In this document: positions 19,164 to 27,449 of the stretch, piece after piece
Layout of the letters: every line of letters starts with the position of its first letter
Numbering within the stretch: the first letter of the stretch is position 1
DNA from: Prosthecobacter debontii
GTDB lineage: Bacteria > Verrucomicrobiota > Verrucomicrobiia > Verrucomicrobiales > Verrucomicrobiaceae
Assembly (NCBI RefSeq): GCF_900167535.1
Contig: NZ_FUYE01000019.1
Span: forward strand, 61,570 to 125,569
Reading direction: 5' to 3'
DNA: 64,000 nt
The notes under the pieces: generated by a model
Told to the model about the DNA's origin: nothing
What the model saw: the letters and a program-made list of their open reading frames with translations, nothing else
Databases searched by the model: none
Position numbers and translations under genes: made by a program

Positions 19164-20696
19164 TTACTTCACCTGAAGCCCCTTCCTGTAGGAAGCGAGA
19201 GCCGTTTTGATCGGCATCACATCCTCAGAAAAAAGCCAAAAACTAAGGCTCGAATAAACTCCAAAACAGACCGACCCCGAAACGAGGATTCGCCCCCAGG
19301 CGAGGATACCATCTCCAACCATTGATTTCATCGAAAGCCATCCCGCTATCCCAGACATCAGCATCACAACAACTAAGCGTGCCCAGAAGGACCAAGCTGG
19401 CCAAATCCGCCTCCTCTGAAGAGCACGTGACAATTCGACTGGTAACATCCAACCGCTACTCAAGATAACGGCGACGGCCACACCCGCTCCAACCCAACCA
19501 GGCCCATAAAAGCGCACCGATAAAAAGACGAAAACAAAGCACAAGAGCCCGCAGATCAAATCAGCCAAAGCCGCATTTCGGTGCCGGTTGATCCCTGTTA
19601 GTGCATAGCGAAAAAATGACAATACGGTCCCCATTGATACGATGACTAGTGCACTCAGAAGCATCAGCGGATCTGACTGGAGATGACCGTGAGTCCAAAG
19701 ACCAATAAAAGCTTCTGCCAAAAGCATATAACCCGTGCCCAGGAGACCTATCAGAAGAGCCGCTTTACGGAGTAAGGCAGCAATCGTTTTAGTGATCCAC
19801 TCCCTATCCCCTCGTCCCATCGCCTCCCCATAGCCAGCCTGGAGGTTGGCGCAAAAGGACGTCAACAAACCAAAGGGGGCGTTAAGCAAAGCCACCGGCA
19901 CTGTATAAGCAGGAACAGCCTGAGGGCCCGCCGCTCCACTGATGGCCAGTACGGGCGCAGTGCCCCACAAAATAGAGCCTATTTGCATGATGAAACTCTT
20001 CACGCTCATCCGCAATTGTCTCCGAATCTGAGCCCCATTCCAGAAGCTGCCATGAGAGAATGCCCAGGAGTGACGGCGGCGGCAATGCCAAGCAACGGCA
20101 AGTGAAACCAATAGGCCGCCGAACACATTCCCTGCAAAGATCCATGCCAAGGAGCATCCTTGTCGAGCGATAACAAGCATCAACACCGTTCCAACCAGTC
20201 TCCCAACTCCCTGATAAGCTGTAGCTAGGTGGGCATCTTGAAGGCCGAATAGCAGATTATAAAATGGAGAAAAAAGCAGATTTAGACCGGTTGAGAGACC
20301 TAACACAATAAGCAGACCGGAAAACTCTGGATGCGAAGGCAGCCAAGCGACTGGACTCATCAGTTTCAGACTCATCACCAACCCAGTCACGATGACGGCC
20401 ACCAGCAAAGTTGAACAACCAGCAAGCGATAAACTGCATTTTACGATCGAAGCAATTTCAACCCGGTCTTCTCGACCACTGGCTTCCGCAATCAGCAACA
20501 TCGAAGCCCAAGTCAAACCGCCATCTGCAAACATGAGGTAACTGCCAAAAGCCATTCCTGTGAGTAACAGCCCATATCGCTCTTGGCCTAGCCACTGAAG
20601 ATAGAGAGGAACTGCCACCAACGACAAAAGCATAGCCAGCATGGCAAAGACTTGGCCAACCGCTGTCGCTTTGAATGCCTTTTTAATCCGGCTCAC
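19164..20696 (-). CDS. Wzx-type polysaccharide flippase (MOP superfamily)
   Basis: A 510-aa membrane protein with about 12-14 hydrophobic segments, starting with GTG 20696. The N-terminal VGQVFAMLAMLLSLVAVPLYLQ, WLGQERYGLLLTG and the SFIMQIGSILWGTAPVLAIS segment in the middle are typical of the polysaccharide synthesis/MOP flippases (PF01943 type) that move undecaprenyl-linked repeat units to the periplasm. Charged residues lie mainly in short loops. Its position early in the locus, together with the Wzy-like gene at 8219-9589, supports a Wzx/Wzy pathway rather than an ABC-transporter pathway. Confidence 0.87.
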   Translation of the reverse strand: MSRIKKAFKATAVGQVFAMLAMLLSLVAVPLYLQWLGQERYGLLLTGMAFGSYLMFADGGLTWASMLLIAEASGREDRVEIASIVKCSLSLAGCSTLLVAVIVTGLVMSLKLMSPVAWLPSHPEFSGLLIVLGLSTGLNLLFSPFYNLLFGLQDAHLATAYQGVGRLVGTVLMLVIARQGCSLAWIFAGNVFGGLLVSLAVAWHCRRRHSWAFSHGSFWNGAQIRRQLRMSVKSFIMQIGSILWGTAPVLAISGAAGPQAVPAYTVPVALLNAPFGLLTSFCANLQAGYGEAMGRGDREWITKTIAALLRKAALLIGLLGTGYMLLAEAFIGLWTHGHLQSDPLMLLSALVIVSMGTVLSFFRYALTGINRHRNAALADLICGLLCFVFVFLSVRFYGPGWVGAGVAVAVILSSGWMLPVELSRALQRRRIWPAWSFWARLVVVMLMSGIAGWLSMKSMVGDGILAWGRILVSGSVCFGVYSSLSFWLFSEDVMPIKTALASYRKGLQVK

Positions 20697-20716
20697 TTGT
20701 TCAGCATAGAATACAG

Positions 20717-23638
20717 CTATTCCACTATCACAGGCACAAACCGCGCAAAGACTCGATCCTGTCCAGAGTGCAGGTAATTGGATAAGTCATATTCAACGAT
20801 TTCCCACCCAGCTCTCGACGCAGTATTCACGATAGAAGAAGGTTGAATGGATTCTGGATGCCATTCTTTGAAGTCATGTGAAATCTCCAATTTCCACTCC
20901 AGACCACTTGCCAATAGAGATCGCCTAAGCTGCACTGTGAATTTGTTTACCCCCTCAGAGGACGTCCCATTCAAGCCCCTAAAAATGGGATACCCGTCAG
21001 CCATCTGAGGATCCGTCCCAGATGCAAATTCAAGTATATTGGGAATGCCGTCGAGATCGACGTCTGCATTTATATCCTCATTAGACTCAGAATTCTCTTC
21101 CTCTAAAAAGTGTCTAGCTCGCCACGCTGCATAAAGTTCTGCAGGCTCATAAGCTCCAATGCTGGACCTCGACTCAAATACCCGTCCAGTGAAATCAGTG
21201 CCCGCTCCCAAATCAATTCCGCCGTGAGCAGCTGGGCCATCTGGAGAGGGAACATACGTGCTTGTCATATCAAGATCTGAGACCCAACGGCTTCTTTGAT
21301 CATAGCCAAACGCCTGCCACTCTGACAGACTCCGCTGCCTCCTCGAATTCCCATCGTCAAAACGATGCACGATGATCCGCTCCGATGAAGTCTGATATAG
21401 GTTATCTGAGAACAGCAGGGCGTCAGCAAATGACGTATCGCTCATCACATTGAAAAACCGATCTGTCGGAGAAATGAAAATATTGTTCCTAAAGGTAAAG
21501 TTGAGGTCTCCGATCCGCCGAAAAAGTGAGAAGTACGGGTTATCACTGATTCTAAACGGCCTGAGATCAAAGGTGTTTCCTTCCCAGATAACCTCCCCGA
21601 TGATCACCGCATTGTTGGCCCCATTTAACACTCCCTCGGTGAAAACGCAGAGATTGTTTCGAGCAATCAATCTTCCTCCTGGAGCGGCATTCCCTATGGG
21701 AAGTTGAGTGAGCGAACAACGTGTGACAGTCACTTTTTCAGCCGTCACATTTCCCCCGCCAAACGTCCCTCCGTCAAAGGTGAATTCGTGGATGCCTGCG
21801 GCGGCACCGACCTGCCCGGAAAACACCCCTCCAATAAAACGAATATGTTCGAACTGGGTGCCTATCCCATTGTTGTGCGCATAATAAGAAGTGCCGAAGT
21901 TCGAAGTCCCTTTTGTGGAGCCGATCACACCGGTGGTCCGATAGTTCAAACAATTGCGGTAGGTCGTGCAGTTACCCGAGGCTTCTGGAAGTCCATTGTA
22001 ATCAACCCAAGGAGTTTGGTTAGAATAAGGAGTGCCTTGTTCAACTTGGCAGGAATCAACCGTGACATCTCGATGAGAGTTGGAGTCTGTAAAACCAATG
22101 CAGTGCTTACCTGCGTAATCGACATAACAATTTTTTAATAAAGAAACGCCTCCAAAATTCTGCTCTCCCTGAATTCCATACGAGGTGTAGGGATCATTGT
22201 CGCTGGCTCTGGCTAGAGCGGTTTTACGGATGCTCAGCCCCACCACGCGCAGATCAGGAGCTAGCAGCTTGATCGCCGACCCGCCTTCCGTTCTGAACCG
22301 ACTCCGGGTGTAAATTTTGCCGTCAGCATTGGGATTCGTGCTTTCGAAAGGGTGTATAAAAATCGTGTCTCCATCGCTAAAAAAGCTGCCCGGATTGGCT
22401 TCAAGCTCAGCCATGACTTCCTCGGCAGACCGACCCGTGGGATGGTGGAGCCAACGATCATTTTCCCAGACCACAATGTCTTTGAGATCTGAGCTATCGC
22501 CATCGGTAGTCATCCAGACATGTGAATGATGAGGTGACGGAACGGGCTGCCATGTGGCAGAGCCGGATGAGATGTCTTTATGCGCTTGTATCCTGACGGT
22601 GGTTTGACCCGGCGGAGGACTGATCGTCAAACAAGTTGTCCTGATTTCCAATTGAAGTGATCCCAAGTCCAGAGGCTTGCTTGAAGTATCAATGACTAGA
22701 CTGTGCCCCTTCTCATATCCCCCTTCGGGAGGGGAGAGGAGACCGGCATGCGCACTTTCCACATTGATCTTGGCGACGCTTTTCCAAGCAGTCTGGGGGG
22801 TAAGTCCATCACTGGCATCATTCCCATGGGCAGGATTAACGAACCACTGCTGCTGCCGCTCTTCGGGGGATAGTAAGCTAGGCGGTGGCGCTCCATCTCC
22901 AAAACCGGAAATGCGGGCCAAAGTCGCTCCGCCTAGACGCCCACGCCACATGTAAGCTTGCCCGGGCTGGATCGAAACGGGGGCATTCATCACATTCGCA
23001 CGCGTGGCTTGATAGTTTGCGTGTTGTAGATTGTTAACGCTTAAGAGTCTAAGCTCGCCGCCCATCCTTTGAATGTAGGCTTTGGCAGAAAACGAGGTGG
23101 GAGTCGCCACCCACTCGATTTGAATCCAATACCACTGGCTTTTTTTGACAGTTTCCCCAGCAACCCACTGACTCCCGTCGATGCGGCTCAAAAACCGCCC
23201 ATCGTAGGTCACCCCGATGGTCTGAAAAGGAGCGTTATCATCCCCGCAGGTAAGCTGAAGAACGACCGCTGGGTTAGCCTGAACGGCGGAATTGTAGTAT
23301 CCAGCACCAACCAAGTCTTCGAAGCGCACCCAGCAACCCATCATCCCTTTTTGCCTGGCGTCACTCCATGGAGCCTGAGTTAAATCCCAAAAGGAGTGGG
23401 TCATGTCCCCTTGCGAGTCCGCAGACCATCCCACTTCAGAACCTGCAGCAAGCCGTGGGCCAATAGGACGGCAGTGCCAAGCACCTCGATTGAAAGCTCC
23501 TAATTGACCAGGGCTATCCGCGCTCAACGTTTTGATGCCTTCAAACGACTCAAGCCTGAGGACTTGCATGTCTGCCCATGCTGAGCAGGGGCTCAAGAGA
23601 TGAGCCATGAACAAGAATACACAGACTTGCCACTTCAT
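20717..23638 (-). CDS. Secreted multidomain protein with right-handed parallel beta-helix
   Basis: A 973-aa exported protein. A signal peptide covers residues 1-22 (hydrophobic core VCVFLFMAHLLS, cleavage after SAWA). Residues about 25-245 look like a jelly-roll/LamG-type carbohydrate-binding fold. WFVNPAHGNDASDGLTPQTA (about 265-284) is the usual entry into a right-handed beta-helix (DUF1565/pectate-lyase-like), which runs to about 850 in Asn/Gly/Thr-rich coils. A short Asp-rich, calcium-loop-like motif DLDGIPN follows at about 861. ATG 23638 is chosen because it begins the signal peptide; the open frame reaches 23782. A lyase, epimerase or glycan-binding role for the locus product is inferred, not shown. 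Confidence 0.8.
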   Translation of the reverse strand: MKWQVCVFLFMAHLLSPCSAWADMQVLRLESFEGIKTLSADSPGQLGAFNRGAWHCRPIGPRLAAGSEVGWSADSQGDMTHSFWDLTQAPWSDARQKGMMGCWVRFEDLVGAGYYNSAVQANPAVVLQLTCGDDNAPFQTIGVTYDGRFLSRIDGSQWVAGETVKKSQWYWIQIEWVATPTSFSAKAYIQRMGGELRLLSVNNLQHANYQATRANVMNAPVSIQPGQAYMWRGRLGGATLARISGFGDGAPPPSLLSPEERQQQWFVNPAHGNDASDGLTPQTAWKSVAKINVESAHAGLLSPPEGGYEKGHSLVIDTSSKPLDLGSLQLEIRTTCLTISPPPGQTTVRIQAHKDISSGSATWQPVPSPHHSHVWMTTDGDSSDLKDIVVWENDRWLHHPTGRSAEEVMAELEANPGSFFSDGDTIFIHPFESTNPNADGKIYTRSRFRTEGGSAIKLLAPDLRVVGLSIRKTALARASDNDPYTSYGIQGEQNFGGVSLLKNCYVDYAGKHCIGFTDSNSHRDVTVDSCQVEQGTPYSNQTPWVDYNGLPEASGNCTTYRNCLNYRTTGVIGSTKGTSNFGTSYYAHNNGIGTQFEHIRFIGGVFSGQVGAAAGIHEFTFDGGTFGGGNVTAEKVTVTRCSLTQLPIGNAAPGGRLIARNNLCVFTEGVLNGANNAVIIGEVIWEGNTFDLRPFRISDNPYFSLFRRIGDLNFTFRNNIFISPTDRFFNVMSDTSFADALLFSDNLYQTSSERIIVHRFDDGNSRRQRSLSEWQAFGYDQRSRWVSDLDMTSTYVPSPDGPAAHGGIDLGAGTDFTGRVFESRSSIGAYEPAELYAAWRARHFLEEENSESNEDINADVDLDGIPNILEFASGTDPQMADGYPIFRGLNGTSSEGVNKFTVQLRRSLLASGLEWKLEISHDFKEWHPESIQPSSIVNTASRAGWEIVEYDLSNYLHSGQDRVFARFVPVIVE

Positions 23639-23645
23639 AACACGT

Positions 23646-24629
23646 CTAACGAAGAAAAGACGCGACCAGGGCAGCAAGCCCATCATCTGGGTCACACGAG
23701 CCTTGGGGAGAACCCATTGCCTGTTCAAACTTTGAGGCATCAATGGAATAACGTCTATCATGCCCAGGCCGGTCCTGTACATGAGTCACCAATTGACGTG
23801 AAGATCTCACCTCCAGCCCCGTCTGCTGGTCCCAAAGATCACACAGGTGCTCGATGAGTTGAAGATTGCTCAACTCGACACCACTTCCCAGGTTGTAAAC
23901 CTCTCCCAGCTTTCCCCCGAGCAAAGCACGCCAGAGCATGTCCACATGATCCGAGACATGGATCCATTCACGGATTTGCCTTCCATCTCCATAAACTGGA
24001 ATCGGCTGTCTGGTCTTCAGACAGCGTAGGACGGTGGGGATCAACTTTTCAGCATGCTGGCCGGGGCCGAAGTTATTGCAGCAGCGGGCGATGATGGCCG
24101 GAAAATCATAGGTCTTGACGTAACTGCGCACCAAGCAATCCGCCGCCGCTTTGCTGGCTGAATAAGGGGAGTTGGGCAAAAGAGGAGTTTCTTCCGTAAA
24201 CGGCGGATCATCAGGGTTCAGGCTGCCATACACTTCATCGGTGGAAACCTGGATAAACCGGTTGTCACCTCCGAGCCTCCAATAAGCGCGACAAGCGTCC
24301 AGCAAATGCAAGGTTCCCAATACATTGGTCTGCATAAAGATGGCTGAACTTTGAATCGAGCGATCCACATGAGACTCCGCTGCCAGATGAAGCACATGAG
24401 TGATGTCATGAGCAGCCACAATTTGATGAACCCGTTCGGCATCTCTTAAATCCGCGTGTTCAAAGGCATACCGGGGATGCCGATCATGAATACCCTCCAG
24501 ATTCTGCAAGTTCCCAGCATAGGTCAAGGCATCCAGATTGACCACGCAGTCAACTTCTGGCTCATCCACGATTCGTCGAATCAGATGGGACCCGATGAAT
24601 CCCGCTCCGCCTGTAACGAGAATGTTCAT
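23646..24629 (-). CDS. rfbB: dTDP-glucose 4,6-dehydratase
   Basis: A 327-aa extended short-chain dehydrogenase that converts dTDP-glucose to dTDP-4-keto-6-deoxyglucose with bound NAD. Seen directly: the Rossmann motif GGAGFIGS (7-14), STDEVYG with T130, D131 and E132 as the dehydratase triad, the Y156-x3-K160 pair in YSASKAAAD, RCCNNFGPGQHAEKLIP, and the C-terminal QDRPGHDRRYSID that distinguishes RmlB from UDP-sugar epimerases. Length matches the family (about 330-360 aa). It follows rfbA by 42 bp. No rmlC or rmlD is in the window, so the final deoxysugar cannot be named. Confidence 0.95.
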   Translation of the reverse strand: MNILVTGGAGFIGSHLIRRIVDEPEVDCVVNLDALTYAGNLQNLEGIHDRHPRYAFEHADLRDAERVHQIVAAHDITHVLHLAAESHVDRSIQSSAIFMQTNVLGTLHLLDACRAYWRLGGDNRFIQVSTDEVYGSLNPDDPPFTEETPLLPNSPYSASKAAADCLVRSYVKTYDFPAIIARCCNNFGPGQHAEKLIPTVLRCLKTRQPIPVYGDGRQIREWIHVSDHVDMLWRALLGGKLGEVYNLGSGVELSNLQLIEHLCDLWDQQTGLEVRSSRQLVTHVQDRPGHDRRYSIDASKFEQAMGSPQGSCDPDDGLAALVASFLR

Positions 24630-24671
24630 GAATGCATCGAGAAGTCCTGCGGCTTAACAAACCAATGAAAT

Positions 24672-25541
24672 TCAACGCCGATACTCATGGCTGATGCCTT
24701 GCAGATAGTCTCGGTATTCGCAGATAGGCATGGAGGCTAACCATTGATCCAACAACTCCACTGAGACAAAACCCCGCCGTAGCGCAGCTTCTTCAGGACA
24801 GCCCAGCTTGATCCCCTGACGTTTTTCAATCGTCTGCACATAGGCAGCGGCATCATACAAACTCGTGCTCGTGCCAGCATCCAGCCAGGCGAACCCCCGG
24901 CTCAACCGTGTGACGTGAAGTTGCCCTCGCCGGAGGTATTCACGATTCACATCTGTGATCTCCAATTCACCGCGCGGGGAAGGAGTCAGATCGCGTGCGA
25001 TCGAGACGACTTGGTGATCGTAAAGATAGACCCCGGGAACCGCAAAATGACTGCGTGGTTGCGCGGGCTTTTCTTCAAGCGAACAGGCCCTGCCCTCGGA
25101 ATCAAATTCGACGACCCCGTAGCATTCCGGGTTGGTGACGTGGTAGGCAAAGATCGAGGCACCGCCTGAGAAGCTGGCAAAAGCACGCGGCAAAGCGTCT
25201 CCACCAAAAAAGAGATTATCCCCCAAAATCAGGGTTACAGGTCCCTCACCAATGAAATCGGCTGCGATCAAGAACGCTTGGGCAATCCCCTCCGGTTGTG
25301 ATTGCACACGATAGACAATTTGGATTCCCCATTGGTGACCGTCGCCGAGAAGCTGCCGAAATCTGGGCAGATCTTCTGGCGTAGCGATCAGGCAGATTTC
25401 ACGAATCCCCCCCGCCATCAGCACGGTGAGTGGGTAATAAATCATCGGTTTATCATAAACAGGCTGGAGCTGTTTACTCACCACTTGCGTCAAGGGATAG
25501 AGCCTTGAGCCGGCTCCGCCAGCCATTAGAATTCCTTTCAT
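24672..25541 (-). CDS. rfbA: Glucose-1-phosphate thymidylyltransferase
   Basis: A 289-aa nucleotidyltransferase making dTDP-glucose from glucose-1-phosphate and dTTP, the first step of the dTDP-deoxysugar pathway. The N-terminus MKGILMAGGAGSRLYPLT contains the G-x-G-x-R phosphate-binding loop, followed by KQLQPVYDKPMIYYPL, the metal-binding D108 in LILGDNLFF, and EKPAQPRSHFAVPGVYLYD. Length fits the short RmlA family. The frame is open to 25682, but ATG 25541 gives the canonical start. It is the first gene of the polysaccharide locus, so transcription of the locus probably begins upstream of it. Confidence 0.95.
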   Translation of the reverse strand: MKGILMAGGAGSRLYPLTQVVSKQLQPVYDKPMIYYPLTVLMAGGIREICLIATPEDLPRFRQLLGDGHQWGIQIVYRVQSQPEGIAQAFLIAADFIGEGPVTLILGDNLFFGGDALPRAFASFSGGASIFAYHVTNPECYGVVEFDSEGRACSLEEKPAQPRSHFAVPGVYLYDHQVVSIARDLTPSPRGELEITDVNREYLRRGQLHVTRLSRGFAWLDAGTSTSLYDAAAYVQTIEKRQGIKLGCPEEAALRRGFVSVELLDQWLASMPICEYRDYLQGISHEYRR

Positions 25542-25793
25542 TGCACCACTCACAGAATTAAATGCAAGCTGCCGCCCTTGGTCGCTACCGAAGAAGCACC
25601 TGAGGACGGGTTGGAAGGGGGTTTGACCTCGGGAATGATGAGGGAAATCGACTCTACCATTCTCACTCTCAGCGCAAAGCACAAACTCGACATCGAAGAG
25701 TCAGATGATCGTTTTCACATTCCTGAGACAGACGTTTCCCGGTTTCTGCCAATCTTTTTGAATGAATCGTGCGGGTGGGTGCTCTATCAATGA
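25542..25793. promoter_or_regulatory. Divergent intergenic region between the polysaccharide locus and the FGE-fold gene
   Basis: The 252 bp separate the divergent genes starting at 25541 (minus) and 25794 (plus), so they must hold promoters for both. No convincing sigma-70 hexamer pair was found on either strand; the A+T-rich TTTAATTC box on the minus strand about 15 bp before the rfbA start has no good -35 partner. A 71-codon open frame ends directly before the ATG at 25794, but it looks like chance. Confidence 0.4.
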
Positions 25794-27449
25794 ATGGTGA
25801 TTGTGTGCCCCCAACCGATTCGCCAGTTTGCCCTCTTTGGTCTAGGCTGGCTCAGTTTTATCACGGCCCAGGCTCAGATGCCCAACGAACATCTGGAGCA
25901 CAGCAGTTCGTTGGGCCTCCGCTTTGTTTCGCTGCCCGGCACCCCTGCCCTGATGGCCACCTATGAGACACGAGTCTCCGACTGGCAGGCTTTTTTGGCG
26001 GCCAGCGGCTACCAGTGGTCTTATAAACCTCACTTCGAGCAGGGGGCCAACCACCCCGTGGTCGGCATTTCGCTGGAAGATGCTCAGGCCTTTTGCAATT
26101 GGCTGACCGAAAAGGAGCGTCAAGAGGGCAAGTTGAACAGCTCGCAAGGCTACCGTCTGCCCACCAAGAGCGATTGGGATGCGGCGATCGGCCTTCTGAG
26201 AATGCGTAAGCTCGATCTCACCGTGGAACAAAAAGTGGCGGATGAAAGAACCTTTCCGTGGGGCATGGACTGGCCACCACCGGCGGGGAGCGCCAACTTG
26301 GCGGAGGGAGAGATCCCCGGGTATTCAGACGGCTATCCTTTCACTGCGCCTGTGGGACAATTCAAAGCCACGGAAGAAGGCCTCTATGATCTCTCTGGAA
26401 ATGTGTGGGAGTGGTGCTGGGACCCGGAGGTCCGGGCCGAGCAGACGGGTGTGCTTCGAGGCGGTTCCTGGGCTTATTTTCGGCCTGAGTGTCTGCGCTC
26501 CAGCTACCTCTATGTCGTGCCGACGGACATGCGCATGCCGACCGTCGGCTTCCGCTGTGTCTATGAGGATAAACAACGCACGGCCGCGATGCTAGCCTCG
26601 GCTGAAAAGGTGAAGGCTGAAATCCGAGCTCAACGGCGTGAGGAGATGCTCGGCGGAGAGGTCAATAAGGCGGACATCGCCGCCATGCGAGAGAAGTTGG
26701 CGGCGTCATCGGGCTCCACGGAGACCAACAGCGCGTCCCTCAAACCTGCCCAAGCAGCTGAAACCTTCACCAACGCCCTGGGCATGGAATTTGTCCCGCT
26801 GCCAGATACTCAGCTTCTCTTTGGGAATACCGAGGTGCGTTTGCAGGACTTTGAGACATGGCTCAAAGCGGCCCGCCGCACCTGGAATAAGCCCGCGTTT
26901 CTCTTGAGTGAAAGTCACCCCGCCGTCGGAGTGAGTTGGGATGACGCCACGGCCTTTTGCCAATGGCTGACGGAGCAAGACCGAGCCAAGCAGCTCATCC
27001 CCGCCTCAGCGAGCTACCGTCTGCCCACGGATCTGGAGTGGAGTCTTGCCGCTGGCTTGAAGGAGGAAACCGGGGCCGACCCAGCGGAGCGAGATCGAAA
27101 TGCCACGCCGCACTTCCCCTGGTCGGCAGAAGGTACCTTCCCGCCTCCGATCTCCAGCACTAATCTGGATGCGACACGCATCGAAGGCTACCAGGACAAT
27201 CATTCCTACACGGCCCCCGTCAGCTCGGAAGAAGCCAATGCTCTGGGCATCCGCGGCCTCAGTGGCAATGCCTCGGAGTGGTGCCAAGATCCCTGGCCGG
27301 GCAGTCCCGAGGAACGTGTCATCCGCGGGGGCTCCTGGCTCAGCCGTGAGAAAGAGGCTCTCTACACAGGGCATCGCCAGCGCGCGCCTCATGACAGCAG
27401 CAACAACGCCACCGGATTCCGTGTGGTTCTAGAGCTTCCCGCGCCATGA
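25794..27449 (+). CDS. Secreted protein with two FGE/SUMF1-fold domains, probably non-catalytic
   Basis: A 551-aa protein with an N-terminal hydrophobic export signal (FALFGLGWLSFITAQAQ). Two formylglycine-generating-enzyme-type domains (PF03781) lie at about 35-262 and 325-549. Both show AFCNWL/AFCQWLTE, YRLPT, LSGNVWEWC or LSGNASEWC, and RGGSW, ending GFRC or GFRVV. The cysteine pair needed for sulfatase-activating FGE catalysis is absent: domain 1 has one Cys in the region (RPECLRSS) and domain 2 none. A structural or ligand-binding role is therefore likelier than enzyme maturation. The stop overlaps the next gene's start (ATGA), so the two products probably work together. Confidence 0.82.
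   Translation: MVIVCPQPIRQFALFGLGWLSFITAQAQMPNEHLEHSSSLGLRFVSLPGTPALMATYETRVSDWQAFLAASGYQWSYKPHFEQGANHPVVGISLEDAQAFCNWLTEKERQEGKLNSSQGYRLPTKSDWDAAIGLLRMRKLDLTVEQKVADERTFPWGMDWPPPAGSANLAEGEIPGYSDGYPFTAPVGQFKATEEGLYDLSGNVWEWCWDPEVRAEQTGVLRGGSWAYFRPECLRSSYLYVVPTDMRMPTVGFRCVYEDKQRTAAMLASAEKVKAEIRAQRREEMLGGEVNKADIAAMREKLAASSGSTETNSASLKPAQAAETFTNALGMEFVPLPDTQLLFGNTEVRLQDFETWLKAARRTWNKPAFLLSESHPAVGVSWDDATAFCQWLTEQDRAKQLIPASASYRLPTDLEWSLAAGLKEETGADPAERDRNATPHFPWSAEGTFPPPISSTNLDATRIEGYQDNHSYTAPVSSEEANALGIRGLSGNASEWCQDPWPGSPEERVIRGGSWLSREKEALYTGHRQRAPHDSSNNATGFRVVLELPAP

Noticed and set aside
25578..25793. A 71-codon frame ending directly before the tandem FGE gene
   Set aside because: Composition is ordinary, no ribosome-binding site is visible, and the stop-ATG junction is probably chance in the divergent promoter region.
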